Below, piece after piece: positions 34,824-44,976 of a stretch of DNA of 64,000 bases; positions within the stretch are counted from its first letter, which is position 1; each line of letters starts with the position of its first letter. The position numbers were made by a program, and so were the translations under genes. This stretch comes from Lachnospiraceae bacterium (GTDB lineage Bacteria; Bacillota; Clostridia; Lachnospirales; Lachnospiraceae): positions 124,001-188,000 of the forward strand of contig SVEY01000003.1 in the NCBI GenBank assembly GCA_015057165.1, given 5' to 3'. Below the pieces are notes generated by a model, which was not told the DNA's origin, ran no database searches, and was given only the letters and a program-made list of their open reading frames with translations.

Positions 34824-35600
34824 ATGAAAATTGAAAAGATAAATGATAACCAGATTCGTTGTACACTTACAAAGGAAGACTTGGAACTACGCCACATTAA
34901 GCTCAGTGAGCTTGCCTATGGCACAGAAAAAGCTAAGTCTCTATTTAGAGAAATGCTAAAATGGGCCTCATACAAATATGGATTTGAAGCAGAAGACATT
35001 CCGCTTATGATAGAAGCTGTCCCACTTTCTGATGACAGCATAGTACTGATTGTAACTAAGATTGAATACCCAGAAGAGTTAGATACTAGATTCTCCAGGT
35101 TCACAGAAGATACTGAAAGTGACGACCAGGAACTTGATGACTTCATGGATTATGACTATGATGAAGAAGATGTTGAATACCAGCCTATTGAACCTGTGAA
35201 GCCTTCTTCTGCAAGCGATATCATTGATCTATTCAAGAAAGCAAAAGAAGTATCAGATGCACTTAGCAATGACAGTAAATCTAAAGCTGAAGTGGAAATA
35301 CCTATTGATATAACAAAGCTATTTGTCTTCAACACATTAGACGATGTAATTGAGCTCTCATCCGTACTTGGTGACTTTTATCACGGAGAAAATGCGCTTT
35401 ATAAGAACAAACACAACAAGAAATATTATCTTGTAATTAGCAAATCAGATCATACCCCAGAAGAATTCAATAAGGTATGTAATATAATCTCTGAATACGG
35501 ACAACAAGAAAATCTATCTCTTGGAAGCGATGCCTACTTCACAGAGCACTATTCTTCGGTGATCCTTAAGAATGCTCTGTCAACTTTGCAGCAGCTGTAA
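34824..35600 (+). CDS. mecA: Adaptor protein MecA
   Basis: MKIEKINDNQIRCTLTKEDLELRHIKLSELAYGTEKAKSLFREM; acidic linker; start taken at ATG 34824 with SD-like aaggggg. Confidence 0.95.
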   Translation: MKIEKINDNQIRCTLTKEDLELRHIKLSELAYGTEKAKSLFREMLKWASYKYGFEAEDIPLMIEAVPLSDDSIVLIVTKIEYPEELDTRFSRFTEDTESDDQELDDFMDYDYDEEDVEYQPIEPVKPSSASDIIDLFKKAKEVSDALSNDSKSKAEVEIPIDITKLFVFNTLDDVIELSSVLGDFYHGENALYKNKHNKKYYLVISKSDHTPEEFNKVCNIISEYGQQENLSLGSDAYFTEHYSSVILKNALSTLQQL

Positions 35601-35608
35601 ACTATTTG

Positions 35609-35847
35609 CTTTTGTTCCAAGATGGCGATATAGGACCTTTTGCTGGTATGACTTCGGCAAGAATATGTAAGAGATAACCTTGTTATAACAATTATACGTA
35701 TAAAAAAACCGGCTTGCAATTCGACATCCTGTCGATGCAAGCCTTTTTTCAACGTCCTGTTGAAAAATTTTTTCTTCGGTTATCTCTAACATCTTCTAAC
35801 CTTGTCATAAGGCTAAAAGATCCCATATCGCCATCTTTTCACAAAAG
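35609..35847. repeat. Long imperfect inverted repeat (arms 35609..35679 and 35778..35847) enclosing terminator-like hairpins
   Basis: CTTTTGTtccAAGATGGCGATATaGGAcCTTTT...TATGAC...GG..AGAAtATGTaAGAGATAACC matches the reverse complement of the right arm; inner GGCTTGCAattCGACatcctGTCGatGCAAGCC plus T runs. Confidence 0.9.
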
Positions 35848-35857
35848 ACAATCTCTC

Positions 35858-37285
35858 TTACAGCTCTCCGAAGCCAGGCCAGATTAGCATCATTAAGTAT
35901 CCACACACAATGGCAACCAGCATACGGACGATTGTTATCGGTAATCCTGTCTTCATCATTACATTTGGTTCAATTCCATGGCTTACAGTGATGGCTCTTA
36001 CACTTACTGGAAGCAAGGATTCATAGTTCATTGCCATAGCTGTTGTAAAGATATATGGTATTGGATTAAGTCCCATCTTAGTGGTTACACCAATTACAAT
36101 TGGGATGGTGACGGCAGCCGATACAGTAGAGTTGGTCATCTCGGATATGATACATGCAAATACCGCAAATATTGCGATTGTGCCAAGTCCACCTTCAAGA
36201 TTAATCTTAGAAATTACTTCTGCTATAACATCATTTGCGCCAGAACCAGTAAGAATCTGTCCTAAAGCAAGACCACCTGCAAATAGAAGTAACATTCCCC
36301 ACATAACTTCCTTCTGTGCGCCTTCCCACTCTAACAACATACTCTTTTTATCTGCTGCTATTATGATAAAGTTAATAAGTCCTGTAGTTAGGAATAAATA
36401 TGCAGGTACAAGTCCTGGCAATAAGTCAGCATATAGTGGACGAAGGAAAGAACCTAACATAGCAATAATGAAAAGTACTAAGCTTATCTTCTCTTCTCTC
36501 TTCATTGGTCCAAGTGCAGCATAGCTCTCTTTGAAATACTCTTTAGTACCCTCTAATCTGTTAACTTTTCTCTTCTTGAAAATCATCATAAGAAGAATTA
36601 CAACTGTGACAATTAAGGTGTATGGTAGCATTCTTATAATCCAATCTACATACATGAACTCTTTGCCTGTATACTTCTCTATAAAATCAATTGCAGTAAT
36701 ATTCATTGCGCCGCCAAGTGGTGTTCCAGCACCCCCGAGCTGGGAACCCCAGGCGATTGCACATAGAATTGGTACAGCAGGTTCACATTTCTTAATGTCC
36801 TCGTAGCCTGCTGCCTTAAGCATTGATACAGCAATTGGTGTAAATATTGCAACTACCACGACGTTAGGCATCATGTTAGATAACACGATTGCTGCTAACA
36901 ACCATACTGCTATCTGAGACTTCATTGATGGACCGATTAGTGATAAGGCCTTAAGGGAAATTCTCTTATCAAGTCCGATTGCAGCCCATGGTGCAGTAAG
37001 TAGGCAGGAACCAAATATAAGAATAATACTGCTTGAAGAATACTGACTAATGATATCCTCCATTGGAACGATGTTAAATAACGCATTGACCACTGCTGGT
37101 AGAAGGGCCGTTACTGTGATATTAACTGGTCTTGTAACCCACCAGTATATCATCCACACCGCTACACCTATACCCTTTGCAGCCGTAAGGTCAATTACTC
37201 CCGTAAGCCCTAGCCCATATGCTATTGCAAGATATAGGACAAATCCAACTATAAGATTAACTACTCTTTTTTTTACACTCATCAA
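35858..37285 (-). CDS. SLC13/DASS-family anion:sodium symporter
   Basis: GVAVWMIYWWVTRPVNITVTALLPAV; PNVVVVAIFTPIAVSML; SEMTNSTVSAAVTIPIV. Confidence 0.9.
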   Translation of the reverse strand: MMSVKKRVVNLIVGFVLYLAIAYGLGLTGVIDLTAAKGIGVAVWMIYWWVTRPVNITVTALLPAVVNALFNIVPMEDIISQYSSSSIILIFGSCLLTAPWAAIGLDKRISLKALSLIGPSMKSQIAVWLLAAIVLSNMMPNVVVVAIFTPIAVSMLKAAGYEDIKKCEPAVPILCAIAWGSQLGGAGTPLGGAMNITAIDFIEKYTGKEFMYVDWIIRMLPYTLIVTVVILLMMIFKKRKVNRLEGTKEYFKESYAALGPMKREEKISLVLFIIAMLGSFLRPLYADLLPGLVPAYLFLTTGLINFIIIAADKKSMLLEWEGAQKEVMWGMLLLFAGGLALGQILTGSGANDVIAEVISKINLEGGLGTIAIFAVFACIISEMTNSTVSAAVTIPIVIGVTTKMGLNPIPYIFTTAMAMNYESLLPVSVRAITVSHGIEPNVMMKTGLPITIVRMLVAIVCGYLMMLIWPGFGEL

Positions 37286-37393
37286 TAAATCCTCTTCAAA
37301 TATAATAATTAATTAAACCTTTTAATTAATTTACCACAGCCAGTGTTTTTTTTCAATAGTTTCTTTATATTGTCTAAAAATATTTACAAAAAA

Positions 37394-37421
37394 AAGAGCA
37401 CTGACTAATGTCAATGCTCTT
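37394..37421 (-). terminator. Terminator after the ferredoxin gene
   Basis: AAGAGCAcTGACtaatgTCAaTGCTCTT followed by a T run on the minus strand. Confidence 0.8.
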
Positions 37422-37438
37422 CTTATCATTATTATCTT

Positions 37439-37609
37439 CTATGGCTCTTTGATAGCGCCTGTTGGACAAACACCAGCACAAGTTCCACATTCAACGCATG
37501 CATCTTCAGCAATATTGTACTTTCCATCGCCTTCAGAAATAGCATCTACTGGGCACTCAGGAGCACATGTTCCACATGATACACACTCATCAGAAATAAC
37601 GTATGCCAT
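37439..37609 (-). CDS. 2[4Fe-4S] ferredoxin, 56 aa (not in ORF track)
   Basis: Manual translation MAYVISDECVSCGTCAPECPVDAISEGDGKYNIAEDACVECGTCAGVCPTGAIKEP*; two CxxCxxCxxxCP motifs. Confidence 0.97.
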   Translation of the reverse strand: MAYVISDECVSCGTCAPECPVDAISEGDGKYNIAEDACVECGTCAGVCPTGAIKEP

Positions 37610-37823
37610 AATCGTAACCTCCTCATATAATGTAATTAATTACGCTATATATATTCTATCGCAAATCAAATCATTTAACAACCACAAATTATAGTATTAT
37701 GATGCATATTTTCATCAATAACTAGAATTATACCTGTTTTCATACTCTGTACAAATATTTGTTGTAAACTAATTATAAACATACTATAATACATGTGTTA
37801 CTAATAATAAGGAGGTAGTTGTA

Positions 37824-38030
37824 ATGGCAAAAGTAACTAAAGACACAATGATTGGTGAACTTCTTCAAATTGATGAAAACGTTGCGCCACTTTTATTAAA
37901 TATTGGCATGCATTGTCTAGGATGTCCTTCAAGCCAGATGGAAACTATTGAGCAGGCTGCTGCTGTTCATGGAATCGACCCTGATGGTTTAGTTGATGAT
38001 ATTAATGATTTCCTAGCAAGCCAGGCATAA
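37824..38030 (+). CDS. DUF1858 domain protein (hybrid-cluster-associated redox disulfide domain)
   Basis: DENVAPLLLNIGMHCLGCPSSQMETIEQAAAVHGID; SD aaggaggtag. Confidence 0.92.
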   Translation: MAKVTKDTMIGELLQIDENVAPLLLNIGMHCLGCPSSQMETIEQAAAVHGIDPDGLVDDINDFLASQA

Positions 38031-38043
38031 CAAATCACTAATA

Positions 38044-38172
38044 AGTTCAGGATCTGTTAAGCCACATTCTATGTAGTGAAAGAAAAAGTTCAGGATCTGT
38101 TAATCCACATTCTATGTAGTGAAAGAAAAAGTTCAAGACCTGTTAAGCCACATTTTTAGTGGCGTACAGGTA
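38044..38172. repeat. 43-bp tandem repeat, about 3 units, the last diverged
   Basis: AGTTCAgGAtCTGTTAAgCCACATTCTATGTAGTGAAAGAAAA; units start at 38044, 38087 and 38130. Confidence 0.9.
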
Positions 38173-38181
38173 CTTGAACTT
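38129..38181. terminator. Bidirectional terminator between convergent DUF1858 and dnaB genes
   Basis: AAGTTCAAGacCTGTtaaGCCACatttttaGTGGCgtACAGgtaCTTGAACTT flanked by A and T runs. Confidence 0.9.
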
Positions 38182-38183
38182 TT

Positions 38184-39533
38184 TTAATTATCATGCTCTC
38201 TTTCTTTATTTGCAAATTTTGTTAATTCTGGTAACCATGCTAGTTCAACAGTTCCAACAGGACCATTTCTTTGCTTCGCAACAATGATTTCTGATACATT
38301 CTTTCTCTCTGTATCCTTATTATAATAATCGTCACGATAGATAAACATAACTACGTCGGCATCCTGCTCTATAGCACCGGAGTCACGAAGATCTGATAGC
38401 ATAGGTCTCTTATCATCTCTTTTTTCAACATTACGAGAAAGCTGAGACAATGCTACAACAGGTACATTTAATTCCCTAGCTAAAGACTTTAATGATCTTG
38501 ATATTTCTGCTATTGCTAACTGGTGCGACTCATTCTTATTACCTGTCTCCATTAACTGAAGGTAGTCAATAATTATTAATCCAATATCATAATCTAGCTT
38601 ATACTTTCTACACTTACTCTTAAGGTTACTTATAGAGATACTTGACGTATCATCAATAATTAAGCCACTAGATCCCACGACAGATGATGCTTCTGCAAGA
38701 ATCATCCACTCTTCCTCAGTTAATTCTCCTGTTCTTAGTTTCTGAGCATCTATACCAGTTTCTAATGAAAATATTCTATTAATCAGCTGTTCTTTTGACA
38801 TTTCAAGTGAGAATATTACAGTAGGAAAATTATTTCTAACAGCAGTATTCTGCGCTATATTTAGAACAAATGCCGTCTTACCCATAGAAGGTCTTGCTGC
38901 CACTAGAATCAAATCAGATGGCTGTAATCCTGCAGTTTGATAATCTAAATCAATAAATCCCGTAGGTACACCTGTAACGGGACCCTTTTTCTTGCTTGCA
39001 GCTTCTATTCTCTGTAATGCATTAAATACTATTGTACCTATATCTACAAAATCATCGGCCCCTTTATTTTTTACAAGGTCAAAGGTTCCTTTTTCTGTCT
39101 CCTCAAGAATGTTCTCTACACTTTCTTTACCTGAATAACATTCTCCCTCTATTCTCTGTGTAAACTTGATTATATTTCTAAGCAATGCCTTTTCTTTAAC
39201 AATACTTGCGTAATTTTTTACTTTAACAGAAGTAGGTGTGGCATTCATTATATCTATTATATTTTCAGTTGTTGTAACACTTGGTGGTAAATCCTTTTCT
39301 TTAAGCCTGTTTTGAAACGTAACTTCGTCGATTTCTTCGCCGTCATTATACATATCAAGCATTGTTTCGAACATTATGGCATAATGCTTATTATAGAAAT
39401 CCTCCTTAGTAATGATCTCTGAAGCCTGTGTTACAGCCTCTTTATTTAGAAGCATGGAACCAATTACCGCAAGCTCCGACTCATCACTTCTAGGCATACT
39501 ACGATTTATTTGATTTTCTTGTAGTTCATCCAT
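38184..39533 (-). CDS. dnaB: Replicative DNA helicase
   Basis: RSDESELAVIGSMLL; ARPSMGKTAFVLNIA; DYLQLM. Confidence 0.98.
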   Translation of the reverse strand: MDELQENQINRSMPRSDESELAVIGSMLLNKEAVTQASEIITKEDFYNKHYAIMFETMLDMYNDGEEIDEVTFQNRLKEKDLPPSVTTTENIIDIMNATPTSVKVKNYASIVKEKALLRNIIKFTQRIEGECYSGKESVENILEETEKGTFDLVKNKGADDFVDIGTIVFNALQRIEAASKKKGPVTGVPTGFIDLDYQTAGLQPSDLILVAARPSMGKTAFVLNIAQNTAVRNNFPTVIFSLEMSKEQLINRIFSLETGIDAQKLRTGELTEEEWMILAEASSVVGSSGLIIDDTSSISISNLKSKCRKYKLDYDIGLIIIDYLQLMETGNKNESHQLAIAEISRSLKSLARELNVPVVALSQLSRNVEKRDDKRPMLSDLRDSGAIEQDADVVMFIYRDDYYNKDTERKNVSEIIVAKQRNGPVGTVELAWLPELTKFANKEREHDN

Positions 39534-39535
39534 AT

Positions 39536-39982
39536 CTATTTCTCCGAAACGTGAATATTCATTGTTGCCATTACTTCAGGATGCAGTTTTAGTTTGACTT
39601 CATAAGTTCCCAGACTTTTGATTGGCTCATCAAGTACAATCTTCTTCTTATCGATAGTTTTTCCATATTGTTCCTTTACTGCCTGTGCTATTTCTTTAGA
39701 AGAGACAGAACCAAATGTTTTTCCACCTTCTCCTGTTTTTATCTTTGCCTCAACTTTCCATGTTGATATTTCTCTCGCAAATTCTTTAGCACTTGCCAAG
39801 TTTTCTGCTGCAACTTTTTCGTCATTTTTCTTCTGAAGCTTTAAATCATTAATTGCTTTAGGTGTTGCCTCCACACCAAGATTCTTTTTTATTAGCATGT
39901 TACGTGCATAACCATCGCTAACCTCAACAATATCGCCCTTTTTTCCCTGATTCTTTACATCAGCTGTAAGTATTACTTTCAT
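39536..39982 (-). CDS. rplI: 50S ribosomal protein L9
   Basis: [31 protein letters not shown]. Confidence 0.99.
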   Translation of the reverse strand: MKVILTADVKNQGKKGDIVEVSDGYARNMLIKKNLGVEATPKAINDLKLQKKNDEKVAAENLASAKEFAREISTWKVEAKIKTGEGGKTFGSVSSKEIAQAVKEQYGKTIDKKKIVLDEPIKSLGTYEVKLKLHPEVMATMNIHVSEK

Positions 39983-42033
39983 AGATTAATTGCTCCCTCT
40001 TCAATTGATTTGTCTAATATATCTGTAATCATCTTTTTAACTTCATCAAGTTTTGCATCTTTTATCTGAGCACCTGCAACATTTAGATGGCCTCCGCCTC
40101 CTAGTTTCTCCATGAGACGTTGTACGTCTATTTCATCAATAGATCTCGAACTTACATAGACTTTACCATTATACTCTGTAAGTACAAAAGATGCTTTAAT
40201 ACCTACAATATTAAGTAACTCGTTAGCCGCTTGTGCTCCAACAATTGTAGGACTCTCAGTGTTCTCACCAGTGTACTCTGATATGGCAAATGCATCTCTA
40301 TAGACAGTAGCCTGTCTAACTATTTCTGCCTTTGTCTTATAAGCGTTCATATCTTCTCTAAGAAGCTTTCTTACACGTATAACATCAGCACCATTTCTTC
40401 TAAGATATGCAGCTGCTTCGAAAGTTCTAACTCCAGTTTTTGTCATGAAATTATTAGTATCAATTAAGATTCCTGCATATATAGCATCTGCTTCTTGTGT
40501 TTTTAGTTCAATTTTATCCGAAAAATACGGAAGCATTTCTGCTACCATTTCACAGGTAGAAGATGCATATGGTTCTATATATGATAGAAGCGTATGTTCA
40601 ATAGTCTCTTTACAACTTCTGTGATGATCAAATACAACTATAGATTCGCTTCTTTCAATAAGCTTTGGACACTCTGTATAACTTGGCCTGTTAGTATCAA
40701 CAACCACAACTAAAGTATTATCATCTTGCATAACAAGGGCTTCTGGACTTTCTAAGAACATATTCTCCGGATAGCCCTTTTCTTTTGAAAATGTCTCAAC
40801 TATAGGTCGAAGTGAGCTTGTAACATCATTTAGTACAATATGAGCTTCTTTTCCTAATGAGTTTGCAGCACAATATATTCCTATGGCCGCACCAAATGCG
40901 TCAATATCACTTATAGAATGACCCATAATAATAATATCATCACGCGTCTGCATTAATTCACGAAGTGCCTGTGCTTTAACCCTTGCCTTTACACGAGTTG
41001 TTTTCTCACGTTCCTTACCATACTGGCCATAATAAGATATCTCATCTTCTTCTTTAATAACTGCCTGAGAACCGCCTCGTCCAAGAGCCATATCTATGGC
41101 TGCTCTTGCACTTTCAAGATTCTGCATATAATCCTCTGCAGCAGTTCCAATGCCTATACTAAGTGTAGGAGTTACATCTTTTGTAACCTTTGTGGTCTTA
41201 ATCTGCTCAAGTATTGAGAAATTATCCTCTTCCATAACTGTCAACCCTTTGCGGTCAGTTACAACTATATATTTATCTCTATCAGTTCTTCTCACCAATG
41301 CTTTCTTATCTTGGAAGTATTTATATACTTTTCTCTCTATTACAGCACGGATAACTGACAGACGAACAGAATCTACAGAATCTACTATCTCTTCATAATT
41401 ATCAACATATACTAGTGCCACTACCATTTCGCTCTCTTTTTTTGCTATTTGAAGAGTGCGAAGTCTTGTTTCATCATAAAGCATTACAGCATATATGGTA
41501 TTTTCTCCTTCTTTGAATCCTACCATATCACCTTTTTCCATAGGCTTAGCTACATATTTATGAATAGATACACGATAATACATATCCTCGAACTTTATTG
41601 GAAATGTTTCTACTTTATCAGTCTCATATCCCGCAATTTTTTCTTTAGTAATCTGTGGAATTATAGTTGTAATTGATTTCTGATATGTTCTGTCTTTTCC
41701 TGTTGTAATCTCGAATTCTTTATTCATCCACAGAAATCTTCCATCAGAAGAAATCAGCGCATATGGAACATCAAGATTATCAAGTATTGACTTCTGAACG
41801 CCTGCATATCCCACAGCAAAATTTATTACAGAATCGTCTATTGAGCGTTTATTAACAACATATAGTATTACCACTGCTACTGTATATAACGCTAAACAGC
41901 CTGTGAATATATATCCCATCAAAAAATGATTATATATAAATAATAATATGTCTCCCACAATAAACACAGGAATCAGATACAGTGGGAGTTTAAGGTAATT
42001 CCTAAGCATACCACTATATTGTAATTTTTCCAT
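39979..42033 (-). CDS. gdpP: Cyclic-di-AMP phosphodiesterase (GdpP/DHH family)
   Basis: Two TM, PAS-like and degenerate GGDEF regions, [39 protein letters not shown]. Confidence 0.95.
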   Translation of the reverse strand: MEKLQYSGMLRNYLKLPLYLIPVFIVGDILLFIYNHFLMGYIFTGCLALYTVAVVILYVVNKRSIDDSVINFAVGYAGVQKSILDNLDVPYALISSDGRFLWMNKEFEITTGKDRTYQKSITTIIPQITKEKIAGYETDKVETFPIKFEDMYYRVSIHKYVAKPMEKGDMVGFKEGENTIYAVMLYDETRLRTLQIAKKESEMVVALVYVDNYEEIVDSVDSVRLSVIRAVIERKVYKYFQDKKALVRRTDRDKYIVVTDRKGLTVMEEDNFSILEQIKTTKVTKDVTPTLSIGIGTAAEDYMQNLESARAAIDMALGRGGSQAVIKEEDEISYYGQYGKEREKTTRVKARVKAQALRELMQTRDDIIIMGHSISDIDAFGAAIGIYCAANSLGKEAHIVLNDVTSSLRPIVETFSKEKGYPENMFLESPEALVMQDDNTLVVVVDTNRPSYTECPKLIERSESIVVFDHHRSCKETIEHTLLSYIEPYASSTCEMVAEMLPYFSDKIELKTQEADAIYAGILIDTNNFMTKTGVRTFEAAAYLRRNGADVIRVRKLLREDMNAYKTKAEIVRQATVYRDAFAISEYTGENTESPTIVGAQAANELLNIVGIKASFVLTEYNGKVYVSSRSIDEIDVQRLMEKLGGGGHLNVAGAQIKDAKLDEVKKMITDILDKSIEEGAINL

Positions 42034-42076
42034 TTCTCATCCTCAAAATTGTATAACACAATCTTTCTATAAATAA

Positions 42077-43246
42077 TTAAATTCGTCTTGCACCATCACC
42101 AATATCAACTATATATATTTCTGGTTTGAGACCTGTCTTTTTCTCATATTCCTTCTCAACATGCTCTTTAAGAACATCTACTGCATCATTTCTTACAATA
42201 CTTACTGTACAGCCTCCGAAACCACCACCAGTGATTCGTGATCCAATTACACCATCTGTTTCCCAGGCAAGCTCTACTAATATATCTATCTCTTTACAGC
42301 TTACTTCATAGTCGTCCCTAAGGGAAATATGTGATTCATTCATTAGTTTTCCAAATTGCTCTACATCATTTCTCTTAAGAGCCTCAACTGCTCTTATTGT
42401 TCTTTGATTCTCATAAACTGCGTGTTTTGCTCTTTTTCTAACAATTTCATCAGAAATTGCGGATTTATTGGCTTCAAATGTCTCAATATCAAGATCTCCT
42501 AATGTCTTAATATCAACCACTTTCTGCAATTGCTCTAAGGCTTTAGCACATTGCTCTCTTCTTTCATTATAAGCTGAGTCCACTAGAGAATGCTTTACTT
42601 TACTATTAATAATAACAATCTTCTCATCTGGAAGACTAATCTTAGCATATTGATAAGATAAATCACTAGTGTCTAAGAACATTGCATTATCTTTCTTGCC
42701 CATTGCAACAGCAAATTGATCCATAATTCCGCAATTACAACCATTAAAGTTATTCTCAGAATACTGACCTATAAGAGCAAGATCAAGCATACTTAGACTC
42801 TTAATACTATATTGATCCTGAAGCATCTTACCCATAAGAACTTCTATGCTTGCAGAACTAGAAAGACCAGAACCATTAGGAATATTCCCCCAGATAATCA
42901 TTTCGAATCCTGACTCTAATTCTATTCCTTTTTCTTTAAATGCCCATACTATTCCCAAAGGATAATTAGCCCAATTATACTTTTTCTTGTAGCTAATATC
43001 AGACAAATCAACAGTTACTACACTTCCAGATCTAATATTCGCAGAAGAAAATTTCATAACTTTATCTGTACGGCGTCTCATTATTCCATAAGTACCTATT
43101 GTAAGTGCACATGGAAATACGTGACCTCCATTATAATCTGTATGTTCTCCTATTAGATTAACACGGCCCGGTGAAAAATATTCTCTAATATCTCCACCTT
43201 CTCCATATAATTCAATAAACTTTTCTTTTAACAATTTGCTGTTCAT
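42077..43246 (-). CDS. galK: Galactokinase
   Basis: EYFSPGRVNLIGEHTDYNGG; IPNGSGLSSSASIEV; start moved from 43354 to ATG 43246, which has caggaggg upstream. Confidence 0.97.
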   Translation of the reverse strand: MNSKLLKEKFIELYGEGGDIREYFSPGRVNLIGEHTDYNGGHVFPCALTIGTYGIMRRRTDKVMKFSSANIRSGSVVTVDLSDISYKKKYNWANYPLGIVWAFKEKGIELESGFEMIIWGNIPNGSGLSSSASIEVLMGKMLQDQYSIKSLSMLDLALIGQYSENNFNGCNCGIMDQFAVAMGKKDNAMFLDTSDLSYQYAKISLPDEKIVIINSKVKHSLVDSAYNERREQCAKALEQLQKVVDIKTLGDLDIETFEANKSAISDEIVRKRAKHAVYENQRTIRAVEALKRNDVEQFGKLMNESHISLRDDYEVSCKEIDILVELAWETDGVIGSRITGGGFGGCTVSIVRNDAVDVLKEHVEKEYEKKTGLKPEIYIVDIGDGARRI

Positions 43247-43384
43247 CAAATACCCTCCTGATGTTAATCTTATATAAAATTCCAAAGTATATTTTACTAT
43301 ATTTTCATCAAAAAGTGGCGTACATAATATGCCATGTTTATCGTGTTGTACCACAATATCTTGAACTTACTAAAAACAAAAAAA

Positions 43385-43414
43385 GACACCCTTACGAATA
43401 ATCGTAAGGATGTC
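43385..43414 (-). terminator. Terminator
   Basis: GACAcCCTTACGA-ataa-TCGTAAGgaTGTC with T run on the minus strand. Confidence 0.85.
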
Positions 43415-43451
43415 TGTAATCCACAATATAAAATGTGTTATTGAAGGTATC

Positions 43452-44057
43452 TTATACTTCTTTCTTTGCTGTGTTCAAGAATACCATATACTTGATATAT
43501 GAAATAACATCAAGAACAACATCAACAAGTGTAAGAACGATTACAACAATAGCAACAACTCCACCTGCTGTTGAGCCACCAAGAAATGCTGTGATAATAA
43601 GACCTATCGTAACAACAATATCAAGGATTATAACAGTAAGTACAATCTTCCATGTACTTGTAGCATTGTCAGATAGTGCTGAATTAAGATTAATTGCACC
43701 ATATAATACATGATGAATAATTACAAGATTGATAATTGTATTAAGTAGATTAACAATACTTGAAACCCATGTAACACCTGCAATAGAACCTACAATAGGT
43801 CCAACGATACCAAGGATTAAACCAATAATAGCAAGTGTAAATGCTGACTTTACTAATTCTTCATCCTTACCTGCTTGATTAAGACCTACAAGAGTCATAA
43901 TATATGCAATAATTAATAATACTCCTGAAGCTAATCCTCCAATAATTGTTCCCACTACTGGAATTAACATTAGTAGTGTGCAAAGTGCAGCGATTAATGA
44001 CAATACCTGCGCTGTAAATAGTTTACTATAACCAGCTCTTGCGTTTTCATGTGCCAT
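43452..44057 (-). CDS. Small polytopic membrane protein, intact paralog
   Basis: MAHENARAGYSKLFTAQVLSLIAALC...; ggaaaggagaaag before ATG 44057. Confidence 0.85.
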   Translation of the reverse strand: MAHENARAGYSKLFTAQVLSLIAALCTLLMLIPVVGTIIGGLASGVLLIIAYIMTLVGLNQAGKDEELVKSAFTLAIIGLILGIVGPIVGSIAGVTWVSSIVNLLNTIINLVIIHHVLYGAINLNSALSDNATSTWKIVLTVIILDIVVTIGLIITAFLGGSTAGGVVAIVVIVLTLVDVVLDVISYIKYMVFLNTAKKEV

Positions 44058-44135
44058 AATATCTTTCTCCTTTCCTTCATAAGAATTATACACCTCATAT
44101 TATAATTTAAGTTGCTTTCATTTTCAATAAAAAAA

Positions 44136-44158
44136 GGCACTTCTTTATTAGAAGCGCC
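44136..44158 (-). terminator. Terminator
   Basis: GGCaCTTCT-ttatt-AGAAGcGCC with T run on the minus strand. Confidence 0.8.
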
Positions 44159-44184
44159 TTTACTCAAATACGTTATTTTATGAA

Positions 44185-44844
44185 TTATAATGTATTCTTT
44201 GCTTTGCTTAGGAATACTAAGAACATAATGTATGCAACTACCTCTAATACGGCATCTGCAACTACAAGGATTGTAGCAGCTACAACTGATACTGCTGTAA
44301 ATCCAAGAAGACCCATAATTAGTGTAACAATTACAATTACGATATCAAGAATTATTACACACATATAAACCTTCCATGTGCTGCTAGCCTTTTCTGCTAA
44401 ATCGCTATTAAGCCCTGCACATCCGAAAAGTACATTATATGTTATAAGAAGTCCTAACACTGTTGCAACAATATCTCCAATGTTTGCAACCCATGCTGGA
44501 GTGAATGACTTAAGAATTCCAACTACAATTGCAACAATTAAACTAACAATAGAAATTGTAAATGCTTTCTTAATCTGTTCACTATCTTTTCCTGCAGTAT
44601 TAAGTCCTACAAGTAGCATTATAAATCCAATAAATCCAATAACTGATAATACAAGAGTTGCAAGACCAACTACTACTACTCCTATACTACCTGCAATTGC
44701 TCCTCAAGTTGATTCACCAGCTACGGCAGCTACTGCAACTACACCAAGAACTCCTGTTACTGCTCCGCATAAAGTAGCAATAAGCTGAAGTACTTCAGCA
44801 GAAAATACTTTGCTAATACCTTTACGTGCGTTTTCGTATGACAT
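44185..44844 (-). pseudogene. Paralogous membrane-protein gene interrupted by an in-frame TGA (44706..44708)
   Basis: Manual translation from ATG 44844: MSYENARKGISKVFSAEVLQLIATLCGAVTGVLGVVAVAAVAGEST*GAIAGSIGVVVVGLATLVLSVIGFIGFIMLLVGLNTAGKDSEQIKKAF...; frame continues after TGA and aligns to 43452..44057. Confidence 0.85.
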
Positions 44845-44937
44845 ATTTTTACTCCTTTCATAAACGAAATATATATCGCCTATTCTATCAAATGTTCCCT
44901 ATATTATCAAGATTATTCTTTCTTATTGACATAAAAA

Positions 44938-44966
44938 TAGACCTCTTGGATATTCCAAGAAGTCTA
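44938..44966 (-). terminator. Terminator of rpsF-ssb-rpsR operon
   Basis: TAGACcTCTTGGA-tat-TCCAAGAaGTCTA with T run on the minus strand. Confidence 0.9.
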
Positions 44967-44976
44967 TTAATAAATC

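Noticed and set aside
35549-35792. Two overlapping minus-strand ORFs (67 and 70 aa) in the mecA-downstream inverted repeat
   Set aside because: They run through terminator hairpins and the mecA 3' end; the repeat structure explains them better than coding.
35609-35847. Complete insertion sequence
   Set aside because: No transposase ORF and no clear target-site duplication; retained only as an inverted-repeat element.
36081-36524. 147-aa + strand ORF and neighbours (36531..36806, 37050..37316)
   Set aside because: Antisense shadows of the SLC13 transporter with no SD or family resemblance.
37449-37694. 81-aa + strand ORF
   Set aside because: Antisense to the real 56-aa ferredoxin gene on the minus strand.
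38044-38172. CRISPR array
   Set aside because: Tandem 43-bp units without unique spacers, part of a terminator; no cas genes.
44706-44708. Selenocysteine codon
   Set aside because: TGA lies in a hydrophobic membrane region with no obvious SECIS-like hairpin, and the intact paralog has no Cys there.
44378-44788. 136-aa + strand ORF
   Set aside because: Antisense to the interrupted membrane-protein gene 44185..44844.
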